Shown here piece by piece: positions 34,316-46,500 of a stretch of 64,000 nucleotides of DNA. The notes under the pieces were generated by a model that was not told the DNA's origin, made no database searches, and was given only the letters and a program-made list of their open reading frames with translations. The DNA is from Ursus arctos (taxonomy: Eukaryota; Chordata; Mammalia; Carnivora; Ursidae): the NCBI RefSeq assembly GCF_023065955.2, contig NW_026622974.1, forward strand, positions 33,015,718-33,079,717. Direction: 5' to 3'. The translations under genes and the position numbers were made by a program. Each line of letters begins with the position of its first letter. Positions within the stretch are counted from its first letter, which is position 1.

Positions 34316-37300
34316 CTGATCATTATTTGTATTTTATTTATCTTGACCTTTTCTTCATTAGCACATGTGCCTTATACTGGCCCTCTTCTCTGACCTCAGT
34401 CTTCATGGTTCTTTTTCTTTCATCATTTTCATCCCATTGTCCCTTTTCTCTGTCTTCTTGGATGGCTGCTTAAACGTGTCCTCAATAATACTGTTTCCAT
34501 TTTCGGCAACAGTTCTCATGTTCCTTCCAGCTTCTAATGTCAAGTTTTACTCTGCTACTATGTCATTAGCTCTGTTTCAGTCCATCTAACTTCAAGTTGT
34601 TTTTTCCTCCTCGTTTTATGCCTTGTGATTTTGGGCTTCTTGTTTATAGAGGTTTTATCTTCTTAATTGAAGATTTTGAGCATTTTCCTGAAAAGATGTT
34701 TTGGATCTTGTACCGGAGCATTTCCTTCCTTGGATCACCCAAATAATATTTTCTCATACAATTACATAACTTTTCTTATTAAAATGTATTTAATATTTTG
34801 GTTACGATGACCACCTATAGCATGCTCTCTACAAAGAAAAGCAGTTGTCTGCCTCATCCTGCCTTGACCATCCGACTTCCACCTTCCAAAGACAATCCTT
34901 CAAACTCTTTCATTTGGTGTCTTCTGGTAACTACCTTCTTGGTCTAAATAACATGCTTATATTGCTATCTCATGATTTTATTGTTTTGAATTTATTGTCA
35001 TACTATGGAATAGGATTATCTCTCTAATATTATCTTTTTTAATAATCCCTCCCCAATATCCCAGAAGAATATTTTCATAATTTTTCTACCAATCAGTATT
35101 TAATGTTTACATTATTACAACAGGTGTGTTCCCCTTGTCAGCCATATAATGTAGTACAAATGCGACCGTTTTGCTTTCCCTGTAATCTCTAGTTGCCTAC
35201 TTATTATTTGATTAATTTTGATATATCCATCATTCATTCATTCTTAAACTCTCCCGAAGATTAATCTCCTCTCAATTTACCAGTTTTCTTTTTCTCTTGG
35301 AGATACACTTTCTGGAACTCTTCAACCTCCTACTTTTATTGGGACCTGGAGCACAGCTATTGTCTTGGGATTTTGCCTCCCCGTTAGGTTGGAATTCCCC
35401 TCCACCATCATCTGGGAGTTCACTTCCTTCCTATGTTGAGCTCCTTCTTTCCTGGACTCTTGTCTTCTTTCTTGGTTTCTTTCCTTGTTTCAGTAGAGCT
35501 TTTTTTCCAGGAGCTTCTTGAGGAAGAGAGTAAGTGAAGTAAAATTTTGAGAACTCTCATGTCTAAAACAAATTTTTTTATTGTACCCTGACAGGTTGGT
35601 GCTCCTTAGGTAGGATACGAAATGGCAGCTTATAAATATTTTTCTTTTATAATTTGGTGTCTCACTCTTTTTACTTGTACGGTCTAGGGTTACTTTTGAA
35701 AACTGCTGTGTGTTTACTTTGTTTGTACACCGATTTTGCTCCCCCCCAACTTGGGAGGCTTTTAGGATTTCTATTTCTGAGGTTCTTAAATGTCACTACC
35801 ATGCAACTTGAAAAGTGTTTATTCATTTATTGAGGTGTGTAAAGTAGACCATCAATGTGGAAGGTCATGCTGTCTGGTCCTGGAAATTTGCATTTTAAAT
35901 TGATATTTTCTCCCTTACATTTCTCTAATCTTTCTTCCATGATCTTCTGTTATTTAGATATTGGCCATCAGAGTTTGTATCTCTAATATTCTTAGATTTT
36001 CTCTAATATTTTCTATCTTTTGTCTCTTTCATTCTACTTTCTGACAAATTTTCTGAACTTTCTCATTTGACATTTTAATCGAATTATGAATTTATCTTAT
36101 TAAATCCTTAATAGCCAAAGACTTCTTTGTGCTCCCTGTACATGTCTTTTAAACATAGAACTCTATTTCTTCTTCAATTCCGTATTTCTCTCATCTCTTT
36201 TGAGGATATTAATTTCTTTTTCTTTTTTTTCTTTTTAAATTTACTTCTGCTTCCGGTGATGTTTCTGCCTCTCCTGAATTCCTTTGCTTCTCTCTGTGTG
36301 TTTTGGTTTCTTTCATGTTTGGGGTTCTCCCAACTTCTGATGATCCCAGGCCACTTAAAGGCCACTTGTAAGCTCTGTGTGTGATGTGGGAGAGGCTTAT
36401 CAAGAAACAGAATTTGAGTGGACAGAGAACCTGACATTTTTCTGGGGGATCCCCAGCTGCCGGTACCTGTCAGTCTTGCCTCTTGGGCAGGTGTGTTTCC
36501 CCAGTGAGGAGTGCTCTAGTCCTGCCTCAAGGGGATAAGTGTGGCTGCCGGTGCGTTAGAGCCAAGTGGGAGGAAAAGGACCTGAGTGTTACAGTTTTAT
36601 GTTGGATCTTTTGGTTCGATCTTCCAATTCTTACGGAAGTGATAGAACTCAAGCCCGACTCTCAGTTGTGCCCAGAATTCCTAATTCCAGAATCTCTTTG
36701 GTTCAGCTTGTCCAAAAAGTTTACCTTGGCCAGATGGGGTGGGTATTTGCCTGGCTTCACAGACTTTGGGAGGAGATCTGGGGTCTGCTTCCTTTATATG
36801 CTTTTAAGCAACACCTCCACTCTTCATCTAACCTATCAAAGGTACTGGGGGCCTCTCTGGTCTCTGTGGCACCAGCCGGCTCGTACACTCACCTGTTCAG
36901 CACCACCAGCACCTTGCGGGCTCAGCTACTTCCTCCTATCTAACTGCCTTTCAGTTTTCAAGCTTTTGTTCATATCTCTCATCTACTCTTGTCTTGTTCT
37001 CTTTGTCTTTTTGAGTTTAGGTTAATGCTCTGTGTGTGTGTGTGTGCCTGTGTGTTTCAAATTCCCTCAAATCCTTTCCTTTGACTGGAATGTCAAGATA
37101 AAGCAGAGGTAAATATGTTTTCAATATACCTTGAAGTCCCAAACATTTATCTTTTTTCTTCTCCAATAGCTTTTCATAGGCTCCTTGTCGTTGCTTTCTT
37201 CTTATTCCTCCTCCTCCCACCTGTGTGATTTGATGGAAGCGATGGGGTTACACAGTCATCGCAGTCCCCTCATCACTGTTCAAATCTACAGCTTCATAGC

Positions 37301-37379
37301 GGGTCTATCTCGACAACTCCTGAGTGTCACCTGTTTCTATATTACTTCGATGGAGTACATTTCTGCTCTTTTCTAGATT
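34316..37379. other. T-rich intergenic stretch, probably old LINE remains in antisense
   Basis: Long TCTT-rich plus-strand sequence. The part at about 35880-36340 reads 'TTTCTCCCTTACATTTCTCT', 'CCATGATCTTCTGTTATTTA', 'TTTCTGACAAATTTTCTGAA' and resembles the antisense of an old L1M/HAL1-like element, though I cannot fix the family. 36480-37025 carries a 180-codon frame without recognisable domain. (TG)n occurs at about 37029-37053. No gene is called. Confidence 0.4.
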
Positions 37380-37535
37380 TATTTTCTCCCCTCACCTTTT
37401 CTTTTCTTTTCTTTTTCCTCTTCCCTTCTCTTCCCGTCTCTTCCCTCCTTTCCTTTCCTTTCCTTTCCTTTCCTTTCCTCTCCTCTCCTCTCCTCTCCTC
37501 TCCTCTCCTCTCCTCTCCTCTCCTTTTCTTTCTCC
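37380..37535. repeat. Polypyrimidine tract (CTTTC)n/(CTCTC)n
   Basis: About 150 bases almost entirely C and T: irregular TTTTCTTTTC units, then regular TTTCC pentamers (about 37450-37478), then TCTCC pentamers (about 37479-37520). The change of pentamer mid-tract suggests a point change that spread by slippage. Homopyrimidine mirror-like tracts can form triplex DNA. Confidence 0.95.
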
Positions 37536-38324
37536 TGTCCCCACTAATCAGTTCATTGTTCCTTTTAACTGTATAGAGTATCTGAAAAATTACATTTTGG
37601 GCATGTACTTCACCCTGTTATTTCCTACCCAAGTACTTTGTCAGTCTGGACTACTTACTTCGGAGGATGCATTCAACCCAGAAATTTCCTTTTACTTCGT
37701 GCCTGATTGTTTTCCAGGAGTTTGTAGTATCTGTTAGGCAGCAGATAATCTGATTTAGAGAGCATCTATCAATGGGTGCCGATGGATATCTGCAGTGTCT
37801 TAGTTGTTATAGGTCCTGGGACGGATGGTGGCTGAGGCATGAAACCCATATTTAGGAATTTTGTTCCATGAAGCAAAGTGTGTCCGAGTGTGTCAGACAC
37901 TGTAGCTCTACCAATTGTCTTTCAGCTGGTGCTAATTCCTCCCAGATTCTGAATGTCTTTCAGTCTTTGTTTTCAATGCATTTGGGAATTTTCATCTCTT
38001 TTGTTTTCAACAGCTATTTAGTGAGAAGTTGAAAGAGGATGATTGGGGATTGCTACCCAGATTTCCTTTGAGCCAAAGTTCTTATCCTGTTTGAAATTAT
38101 ACTTGTGGTTAATTTTAAACTTTAAAAGCATCATTTTAAAATAAAATAAAAGCATGTTTTTAACCTATAGTGCTCTAATATTCTTTATTTTTATTTTTCT
38201 AACATTCTTTCTAATGTCAAGACTGAGAAATGTACATTTAAAAAAATATTACATATTTTTATTCTTGCCCCAACGCCCCTCTTATCCCTATAATCTTTTT
38301 CCAGTTTCTTTTTTAAATTTTTAA
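37536..38324. other. Intergenic, no recognisable feature
   Basis: T-rich single-copy-like sequence. No gene. Confidence 0.5.
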
Positions 38325-38360
38325 AAAATACTTAAAAAATTATTTTATTTATTTATCTGG

Positions 38361-38392
<32 letters not shown>

Positions 38393-38542
38393 GAGAGGGG
38401 AAGCACAAGAGGGGAGATATCAGAGGGAGAAGCAGACTCCCCGCTGAATCTGGGAGCCTGATGCGGGGCTCCATCCTGGGACTCTGAAATCATGACCTGA
38501 GCCAAAGGCAGACTCTTAACCAACTGAGCCACCCAGGTGCTC
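38325..38542 (-). mobile_element. Can-SINE
   Basis: An antisense SINE from TTATTTTATTTATTTATC through an expanded (GA)n run of about 40 bases to CAACTGAGCCACCCAGGTGCTC. The boundaries on the tail side are uncertain. The (GA)n run is the usual place for expansion in this family. Confidence 0.9.
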
Positions 38543-38649
38543 ATCTAGTTTTTGGTAATATAAACTGGATCAGTGTAACTCCATTAGTTTATATTATACA
38601 TGTACTTTAATAATTATTTTGGACATTTGTGTTCAATTTTATAAACACG

Positions 38650-38725
38650 TTCTAAAATATTAAATATTTAATTATTTAATTAAATATTAATTATTTAATA
38701 TTAAATATTAAAATATTTCATGTGT
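38650..38725. repeat. AT-rich palindromic low-complexity tract
   Basis: Repeated AAATATTTAATTA and TTAATATTAAATATT units are nearly self-complementary and free of G and C over about 70 bases. Confidence 0.85.
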
Positions 38726-38734
38726 TTTTCTGTT

Positions 38735-38842
38735 AGGTTTATTTATTTTTTTAGTAATCCCTACACCCCAACATGGGGCTTGAACTCATGACTCAGAGAT
38801 CAAGAGTCGGATGCTCTTCCGACTGAGCCAGCCAGGCGTCCC
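38735..38842 (-). mobile_element. Short or old Can-SINE fragment
   Basis: TTTTTTAGTAATCCCTACACCC, GGGGCTTGAACTCATGACTC, GAGATCAAGAGTCGGATGCTC and CTGAGCCAGCCAGGCGTCCC. Only about 100 bp are present and there is no GA-rich body, as in the short variant of the carnivore SINE. Confidence 0.85.
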
Positions 38843-40811
38843 TGTTTCATGCGTTATAACGTTATTCAGTACTACTTTTGAAACATAAGATTCCCATTCT
38901 TGAGGCACTTAATTTTATTTATTCCCATTTAGAAGATGCTATTGAGTAAAAAAAAAAAATCTGTGGTCTTCTCTATTTCTTTTCTTTTTAAAAGATTACT
39001 TGAGTTAAATTTCTGAATTCTTGAATATCGGAGAATTTCATTCTGTTGCCTTAATATCTGCGTGATACATTGACTCTTCAAACAAAATTCTTTCATAAAC
39101 CTCCTTCCCCCAGAATCAAAAGATGTTGCAACATTGTCTCCTGGAATATCAAGTTGCAGAGGAAAATATTTGCCAATCTGGTTTCGTTGCTTAGTTTATG
39201 ACCTATTGTTGATTTATTTGCTTGCATGTATGCTTGTAGAATTCCTTTTTTCTTATGCTTCTGATTCCTAAATTCTTCCACAATATATCTGGCATGGGTA
39301 TCTTTTCACTGCGTTTACCAGGAACCTGGTTGACCATTCACGTCTGCATACGTAGGTCTCTTGTTTAAAGAAATTTTCCTCAGTTCTGTCTTTGTTCCTG
39401 TCTATTCTTTGTTCTGGTGTCTTCTTTTGGAGCACCTCTAAGTCTGAGATTAAAATCTCTGTTCTCACTTCTCTGCTCTCCATATCTATCATATTTTTAA
39501 AAATTATTTTCAGATGTTTTTCCTTTTCTGCGTTCTGGGCCGGCTTCATAAGTTTATTTCAGTTCAGTTTTGCCCTTTGCTTCCTGAATGAGACTCATTT
39601 CTCTTATTGCTCTTTTATTTCCATCTTACCTCACCCAGTCTTCTCCATTCACCCCGGGTTGCTATACATGCATTTCATTCCAGAGGTCTTCTGTAGCCAG
39701 GGTGCGAGACTGACGAGCTCTTCTCCTGATCTGATTCACTTTTCCCCTGGACACCCACTACACAACATTCCTCAGACCCTCTTGAAGTTGGGTATGTCCG
39801 CGTGAGCAAGTGTTACTGATTGAATATACGAAGAACTGCTCTAAACCACGGCCACACCTGGCCCAGAAACATTCCCACGTGTAATACTCCTCGCTATCTC
39901 CTATTCCATGGCAAACTCAAAAGCCATGTGTTGAAGATGATGGAGCCACATGGTGGGAAGAGCGTGGTTTCCTGAACTGCCAGTTGGAGGGAAGCCATCT
40001 ACTAACTGGGAATATTTTGGAATTTAGGTACCAGAAAAATAAAAATTTTTATTTTCTTAGTCGACTAACGTGGGGAGGGCATTGCTTGTCATAACAGTAA
40101 GTATTATCTTAGCTAACATTCCTAGCCTATACATTATGCTTTCTTTGCCCATCTTTTGTAAAAGGCATTTATCTTTGACATACTTTTGAGAATGGCCAGC
40201 CTTCTGTAATTTTCTCTGAATATCATCTGAGTCTTGGTCGGACGTTCTTTTCCCCTTGTGTTGTCTCGTTTATCAGTTCCATGTTAATTTTTGTTTCTTT
40301 ACTCATTCTTTAAAACGTAATGGTTTTTGCAAAGTGGAGATTGTCAACAAAGAGGCTTTGTGATTTTTATTTGGCAGTGTTAACTCTATGCTTATTTTTA
40401 TGGAGGAGTCTCTTTCTGTGATCCTTACCTATTGCAAGGTTTTAAATATCTGATCAGTGTCCACATGGAGCCGCTTTGATGCCTCAGGGTGCAATTCTAT
40501 ACTTTGCCCAAAATTTGGGCCTTTAATACTGTGAACCAGAAAAGTGCAGTAAAAACCAGTCTCCCAAAATGCACTGCAGCCACGGGTTTCCTGGTCCTGC
40601 CCCAGCGGCAATGCTTTACCTCAAGGCTAGTCACCCATCTACTCCTTCCACACACGTGTATTTCTTCTTGACTTGTTTCATGTTTAAATTGTAACTACAA
40701 CTGGCCAAGAGTATACCGGATGTGGTATAGAGACTGGAGCTCAGAACATCCCACAAGCGATACCTTTTTAGGAAGGGGACAGCTGCACAATGACTTTCTG
40801 ATAAGCACTTG
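38843..40811. other. Intergenic, unclassified T-rich sequence
   Basis: The minus strand of 39093-39549 has two frames rich in Lys, Glu and Gln with an ORF1-like or coiled-coil look, in neighbouring frames. They may be remains of an old retroelement ORF, but I cannot name it. Nothing else is identifiable. Confidence 0.4.
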
Positions 40812-40827
40812 GGCCTTCAGGATTCTT

Positions 40828-41038
40828 TTTTTTTTTTTTTTTTTTTTTAAAGATTTTATTTATTTATTCGACAGAGAGAGAGACAGCCAGCGAGAGGGGG
40901 AACACAAGCAGGGGGAGTGGGAGAGGAAGAAGCAGGCTCACAGAGGAAGAGCCTGACGTGGGGCTCGATCCCAGAACTCTGGGATCACGCCCTGAGCCAA
41001 AGGCAGACGCCCAACCGCTGTGCCACCCAGGCGCCCCT
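40828..41038 (-). mobile_element. Can-SINE (SINEC), young
   Basis: A T-tail of about 28, AAAGATTTTATTTATTTATTC, the ACAGCCAGCGAGAGGGGGAA body and the head GTGCCACCCAGGCGCCCC. A perfect 16-bp duplication GGCCTTCAGGATTCTT lies at 40812-40827 and 41039-41054. The target resembles an old DNA-transposon fragment: 'AAAATACAGATTCCCAGGCC' follows the insertion. Confidence 0.95.
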
Positions 41039-41269
41039 GGCCTTCAGGATTCTTAAAATACAGATTCCCAGGCCCCACAGGAAAATTCCAACTTTGCAAT
41101 TCCGAACTTATGCCCAGGAATCTACTTTTTATTTTTAATGTCCAGTTAGCCAGCATAGAGTGTTAAAAATAGAGGAATCTGTACTTTTAAAAACTCCTAG
41201 TTGATTTTGATTTGTAGCTAAATACTTGATCTGGAAGGAAATTTACACTATAGCAAATAATTAAGAAAT

Positions 41270-41745
41270 AAATTTTCTCTTAACCCAAGTCTTCATTGGC
41301 GGATGAATGGATAGACAAAAGGTGGTCGTATTCGTATAAAATGGAATATTATTCAGACTTAAAAAGGCAGAGATTGCTGAGACCTGCTCCACCGTGGATG
41401 AACCTTGGAGACATTGTGCTAAGTAAAATAAACCTGTCAGAAAAGAACAAATACTGTAGGGTTTCACTTATATAAGAGCAGTCACATTCACAGAGACAGA
41501 AAGTAGCAAGGGGGTTTGCCGGGGGTTTGCCAGCGTCTGGGGGCAGGGTGAAATGGATAAAGATCATTTAATGAGTGCAGAGTTTGAGTTTGGGAAGATG
41601 AAGCAAGTTCTGCAGATAGCTGGTGGTGATGATTGCATGGCCACGTAGATGTGCTTAATTCCATGGAAATACACATTTAAGATGATTAATTTGGCAAATG
41701 TTATGTATATTTGACCACAATTTTAAAAAATAAAATACATAAAAA
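41270..41745 (+). repeat. Ancient L1M 3' end
   Basis: 'TCTTCATTGGCGGATGAATG', 'AAATGGAATATTATTCAGAC', 'CGTGGATGAACCTTGGAGAC', a (TTTGCCGGGGG)2 duplication near 41514, and 'TTGACCACAATTTTAAAAAA' give the ORF2 C-terminus and 3' UTR of an L1M with its A-tail. It is 5'-truncated. Confidence 0.85.
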
Positions 41746-43559
41746 TAATTAAAATTTCTCCTTCCTCTTAGACTCCTGAACTTTGAGAGCCAGAAAGATC
41801 TGAGGGATGTGAGGCCCTGAGCGATGGAGCACTTTCTGTAAGTCCAGCAGGTAAGGGAGCAACAGAGGCAGAACGACAAACTGTAAGTCTTAGCAGTATT
41901 TACCAGAATACCATAATGTATGTATTGAATGTCCCCTTTTTCCCCAATAGCTGGTATGAAAGGTTTGTTCTGGAAACTACATTTTGGTTCTCACTAGTTT
42001 CCTTCTTGAGACAGGGAGGTGTCTTTGGTTGGAAGTGGTATGGCTTACATTTTTCTTGTAAGTCCAATAAAAGTCTTGGGTTGTTGGAAGCAATTAAGCT
42101 TTTTAAGAATGGCTATATTTGGGGGCATTTCTCAAGTTGACAGGAGGGCTCAGGAGTTGATGTCGTGGTTGGGTCCCCAGCTTGGAGCCATGGGCTCCAG
42201 AGTGGATCATGGAAAGAAGTTCGGGGAAAGCTTATCATCGTCTTCCTGGCTTTGAAATTTCTAAGTGAGCCTGCATAGGCCCTCCATGGTGTTTTATGAC
42301 AAATTAAACTGTACTTATGCAAAGAGGAGGAATGGCCAAAATTACAGATGACTGTCTGGAAAAGACTTTTCCCAGACTAAAGAAGTGGAACAACTCACTG
42401 ATAGAGAATTTAATGAATTACAGCTTGGAAGAAGCCAAACAAAGATGAGTTTACATTAATTTGCCACACACAAAACACTCTCCAAATATACAGGGGATAA
42501 TGACTAAGCCCTGTGTAAGGGACCTAACTGGGTTGTACGTACACCGCAGCTTTGGAAAAAGAGACTGCAAACATTCCTTAGGCCACACTGGAATTTGAGA
42601 CCAAAATACTTAACTCCTCCAATGGTTGAGTATAAATTGTGCAACCACGGAGCTTCCAGAGTCTCCCCTGGTTATGACTTGTTACAGATGCAACTGCCAC
42701 ATGTCGCCGAGAAAGCGTAATAGCTCGGTCATGTCAGCTGAGGAAATATGGATTCAAAGAATTTGCTCTTTACAGCGTTTTTTTTTCAGAGTAAACCATT
42801 GTGTGGTCAGTGAAGGGATTACATCTGGAGTGTCTGAAAATGAAAGTCATTTCAGAAGCGAAATTAAATGGAAGGGCTTAAAATAGCGTGTGTGGGGATG
42901 TTACTTTATTCCTAAGAAGGCCCAACAGTCTTCGACACTTGGTTACCAACGAACCCTCAGCCAGCTGACCACTTCAGCATGATCTCCTCCAAGCGTCCTG
43001 CAATTTACCCTCTCAGGTGTTCGCAGTCCAGGGAATTTTTCTTTTCTTAACATCCACAGTACTATGTGTTGTCAGTGGAAGAGGGGTGGTGTTGCAACTT
43101 GAATCCTCTTTCTCTGGATTTGAAAAATCAAATGAGACAATGTAACATCCATGTTGTTTTCAAAGCAAGAGGATTTCTTTTCACACACAGAGGCTAAGGA
43201 GAATGTTTTTTACAGCTTTGTATCTAAGTAAAACAAAACCTACTTTTCTGTTTCATTTCAAAGCTTCCTGGCAAAGGCTTTCTGCTGACATGGGTCTGGT
43301 TCAGGCTCATATTTTCCTCCCGGGCTATACTTTAGTAGAGTAGTATTATAAATACTGCTCCCACATGCATAATCACCCCCCTTTGCAACCAGGCAAAGTA
43401 AAGATAAGCTACTTATGTCTGTGCCAGATTTTCTGGAAAACAGGAAGAAAAGTGTTTTCTAGTAACGAGGAAAAACAGTAAGAATGTTGTCTGCCAGGGA
43501 CTGAGGATTTCTCTGTAACTAGTGATAATGTCTGTACACAAATGGTTTCGTACTATATC
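41746..43559. other. Intergenic, no gene recognised
   Basis: No domain or repeat that I can name. The frames at 42019-42255 and 42626-42886 are short and featureless. Confidence 0.5.
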
Positions 43560-46500
43560 CTATAATATGTTGAATTCATTTTGCCTCCTTGGCTTGGCGC
43601 GATCATTTCTAAAAACTAGAGTTTAGCTTCATTTATTTTCTCTTTTATATTTCTATTTCCTTCTGATCTTTATTATTTGCTTCCATCTGTTTCATTTGGG
43701 TTTGATTTGCTCTTCTCCTTCTAGTTTAAGGCAAAAGCTTAGATCATTGATTTGAGAACTTTTCTAATATAATCATATAATGCTATAAATTTCCCTCTAT
43801 GTACTGCTTTAGCTATCTCCCACAAATTTTAATATGGTGTATTTTATTTTTAAGTACAAAATATATTTTAATTTTTTAAAAATATTTATTTGCAAGAAAG
43901 GCAGACTGCCACACCCTCATCTGGGTGTGTCTGGAGTGTTGGAGCCTGACTACTCTACCTTCTCCTACAGATGGACCTCGAGAGCTTGTCTGGAGGTTCT
44001 GGCAGGAGGGCACACCTACTTTACTAGCTTCGACAAGGAACGCTCCTCCTCTATCAGGGAAGGTTAAGGTTGTCCATTCCAACAGAGAGTGCTGTGTCAG
44101 GAAGGACGCACATGGAGAGGTGAGGGAGGACGGGGATACCCGCCTGGCCGGCCAGATCAGCCAAATCAACTCTGGTGATCAATGGGGTGACAGATGTCGC
44201 AGCCAGATCGCCCTCACATCGATATCTTTTAATTTTTCATGTGATATCTTCTCTGATGCTTTGGTTAATTAGAAGCATGTGTTGACCAAGAAAAGAGGCA
44301 GACTGAAATAAAAACAAAGCGTTTATTGGGCTATCAGAATTACAATTCAGGGAACACAGATTTGGGTACCAACCCAAATGGGGGACATTTAAAGTCCAGG
44401 GTTTCTAGAGATAAAAGGGAATGCCTGTATATGTTATTTACAAATAATTTTGATTGGTGTTGGTGGCAGAAAACTCATCTTGACTGGATATAATCGGTTG
44501 CTAAAGCTATTGCTAAGTGAAGTCCCCTACTATAGCAAGTTGTTGGTGTTCGGGCTGCTCCTTGGAATAATTGTGGTTTGGTCCAGTTCAAAAGTTCATG
44601 GTTCTACCAGTAAGGACGTACTATAGCCCATGTCCTTAATGGCCTCCCAGCTCCCTTTTAAACCCCATTCACGTAAGTGACCCCATTTCATTTCACTTTC
44701 ACATTTTTTTTTTAAATTTCCACATACTTGGGGATTTAAATAATGTCTTTCTGTTATTAACTTTCAGTTTAATTATGTCGTGGTCAGAGAACATAATTTA
44801 TAAAACTTCTGAGTTTTACAATTTTTTTGAGACTTGTGTTTATGGCCCAGAATACAGTCTATTTTCTAAATGTTCTATGTGCACCTAATTTTTAAAAGTG
44901 TGTCTTCTAAGAGAAGACAGCTGGGTGGCTCAGTTGGTTAAGCGTCTGCCTTCGGCTCAGGTCATGATCCCAGGGTCCTGGGATGGAGCCTCAGTGGGCT
45001 CCCTGCTCTGCGGAGTCTGCTTCTCCCTCTCCCTCTGCCGCCCCCACCATGCTCTCTTTCTTGCTCTCAAGTAAATTAATAAATAAAATCTTTTTTAAAA
45101 AATGTGTCTTCTACTGCAGTTGGGGAGAGTATTCTATAAATATCAAGTAGGTCAATCTGGTTCATGTGTTGCTCATGTTTTCTATATCCTATTGATTTTT
45201 TTGTCTAATTATTCTGTTACTGAGAGAAAATTATTGAAATTTTCAGCTATAATTTTGGATTATCTATTTCTCTTTTCAGCTTAATCAATATTTGCTTCAT
45301 GCATATTAAAGTCCAAGATGTATTTGTGTTTTTATTAGGTGCACACACATTTAAAATTATATGTTCTCTAGGAATTCATCCCTCCATTATTATGAAATGT
45401 TCTTTATTCCTGGTAACATTCTTTTTTCTAAAATCGACACCATCTGCAATTAATACAGTCATTCTAGTTATGTTATGCTTAGTGTCTACAAAGTATATTT
45501 TATTCCATTCTCTTACCTTTAATTTATTTATATCTTCATATTTAAAGCAGCTTTCTTGTTGACAGCATACAGTTGGGTTGTTCTTTTCATTCAGCCTGAA
45601 ATTCTCTGACTTTAATATTGAGCATTTGGCCATGACATAGGATTTCAATAAATTTCCCATCTTGTTACGTTTTTCTGTTCGCTGCATCTGTTCTTTGATT
45701 CTTTATTCCTATTTTCTGCCTTCATTTAAAGTAAGTACTTTTATGATTTCATTTCATCTTCTTTATGAGCTTATTAAGTCTACCTCTTTGCTTTATTTTT
45801 CTTAGTGGTTGCTTTAGGGTTTGTGGTACGCATCGTTCCCTTGCCACAGTCTACTTTCAAATAATAAAGTTATACTACTACACACACAGCATAGGAATCT
45901 TACAGCAGTATATTTTTATATTCTTTTTCCCAACTTTTTGCTATCACAGTCATCCGTTTTCCTCCTACATGTTATAACTCCAAGATACATTATTATGTTT
46001 GCTTTAAACAATTGTTTAAAGAGATTTATAAATGAGAAATACAATGTAAAAGAGACTTGACTTTACCCACATGTTTACTATTTCCAGCATTCTTTATTCT
46101 TTCCTGTAGATTTCAGTTTCCATCTGGTATCATTTTCCTTCTGCCTGGTCACTTCCTTTAGTATTGATTTCTGTGCATGCTGGATGGCAGTGAATTCTCT
46201 CAGCTTTTTCTTTCTTTCCTTTTGGTCCGAAAACTTTTTAAGTTATGTCTTTATTTTTATAGGATTTGTTGTTAACTACAGAATTCTGGGTGTATGATTT
46301 TCTTCCAGTTCTTTAAAGACGCTATGCCTGTGTGTTCCGGTTTGTCTACTTGTCGACAAAAACCCTGCCGTCATTCATATCTTTGGTCTTTGGTACAAAA
46401 TGTGTGTCCCCCTCTCTGCCACCACCCCCACAGCTGATTTTAAGATGTTTTTCTTCTTTATCACTGGCTTTCAGGAACTGTGTGTGGTACACAGTTTTGT

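Noticed and set aside
36483..37025. 180-codon plus frame
   Set aside because: Lies in T-rich, probably LINE-derived sequence. The Leu/Ser/Phe-rich translation comes from TC-rich DNA, not from a membrane protein family I recognise.
37324..37737. 137-codon plus frame over the polypyrimidine tract
   Set aside because: The Phe-Pro-Leu-Ser repeats are the TTTCC/TCTCC pentamers translated. No real protein.
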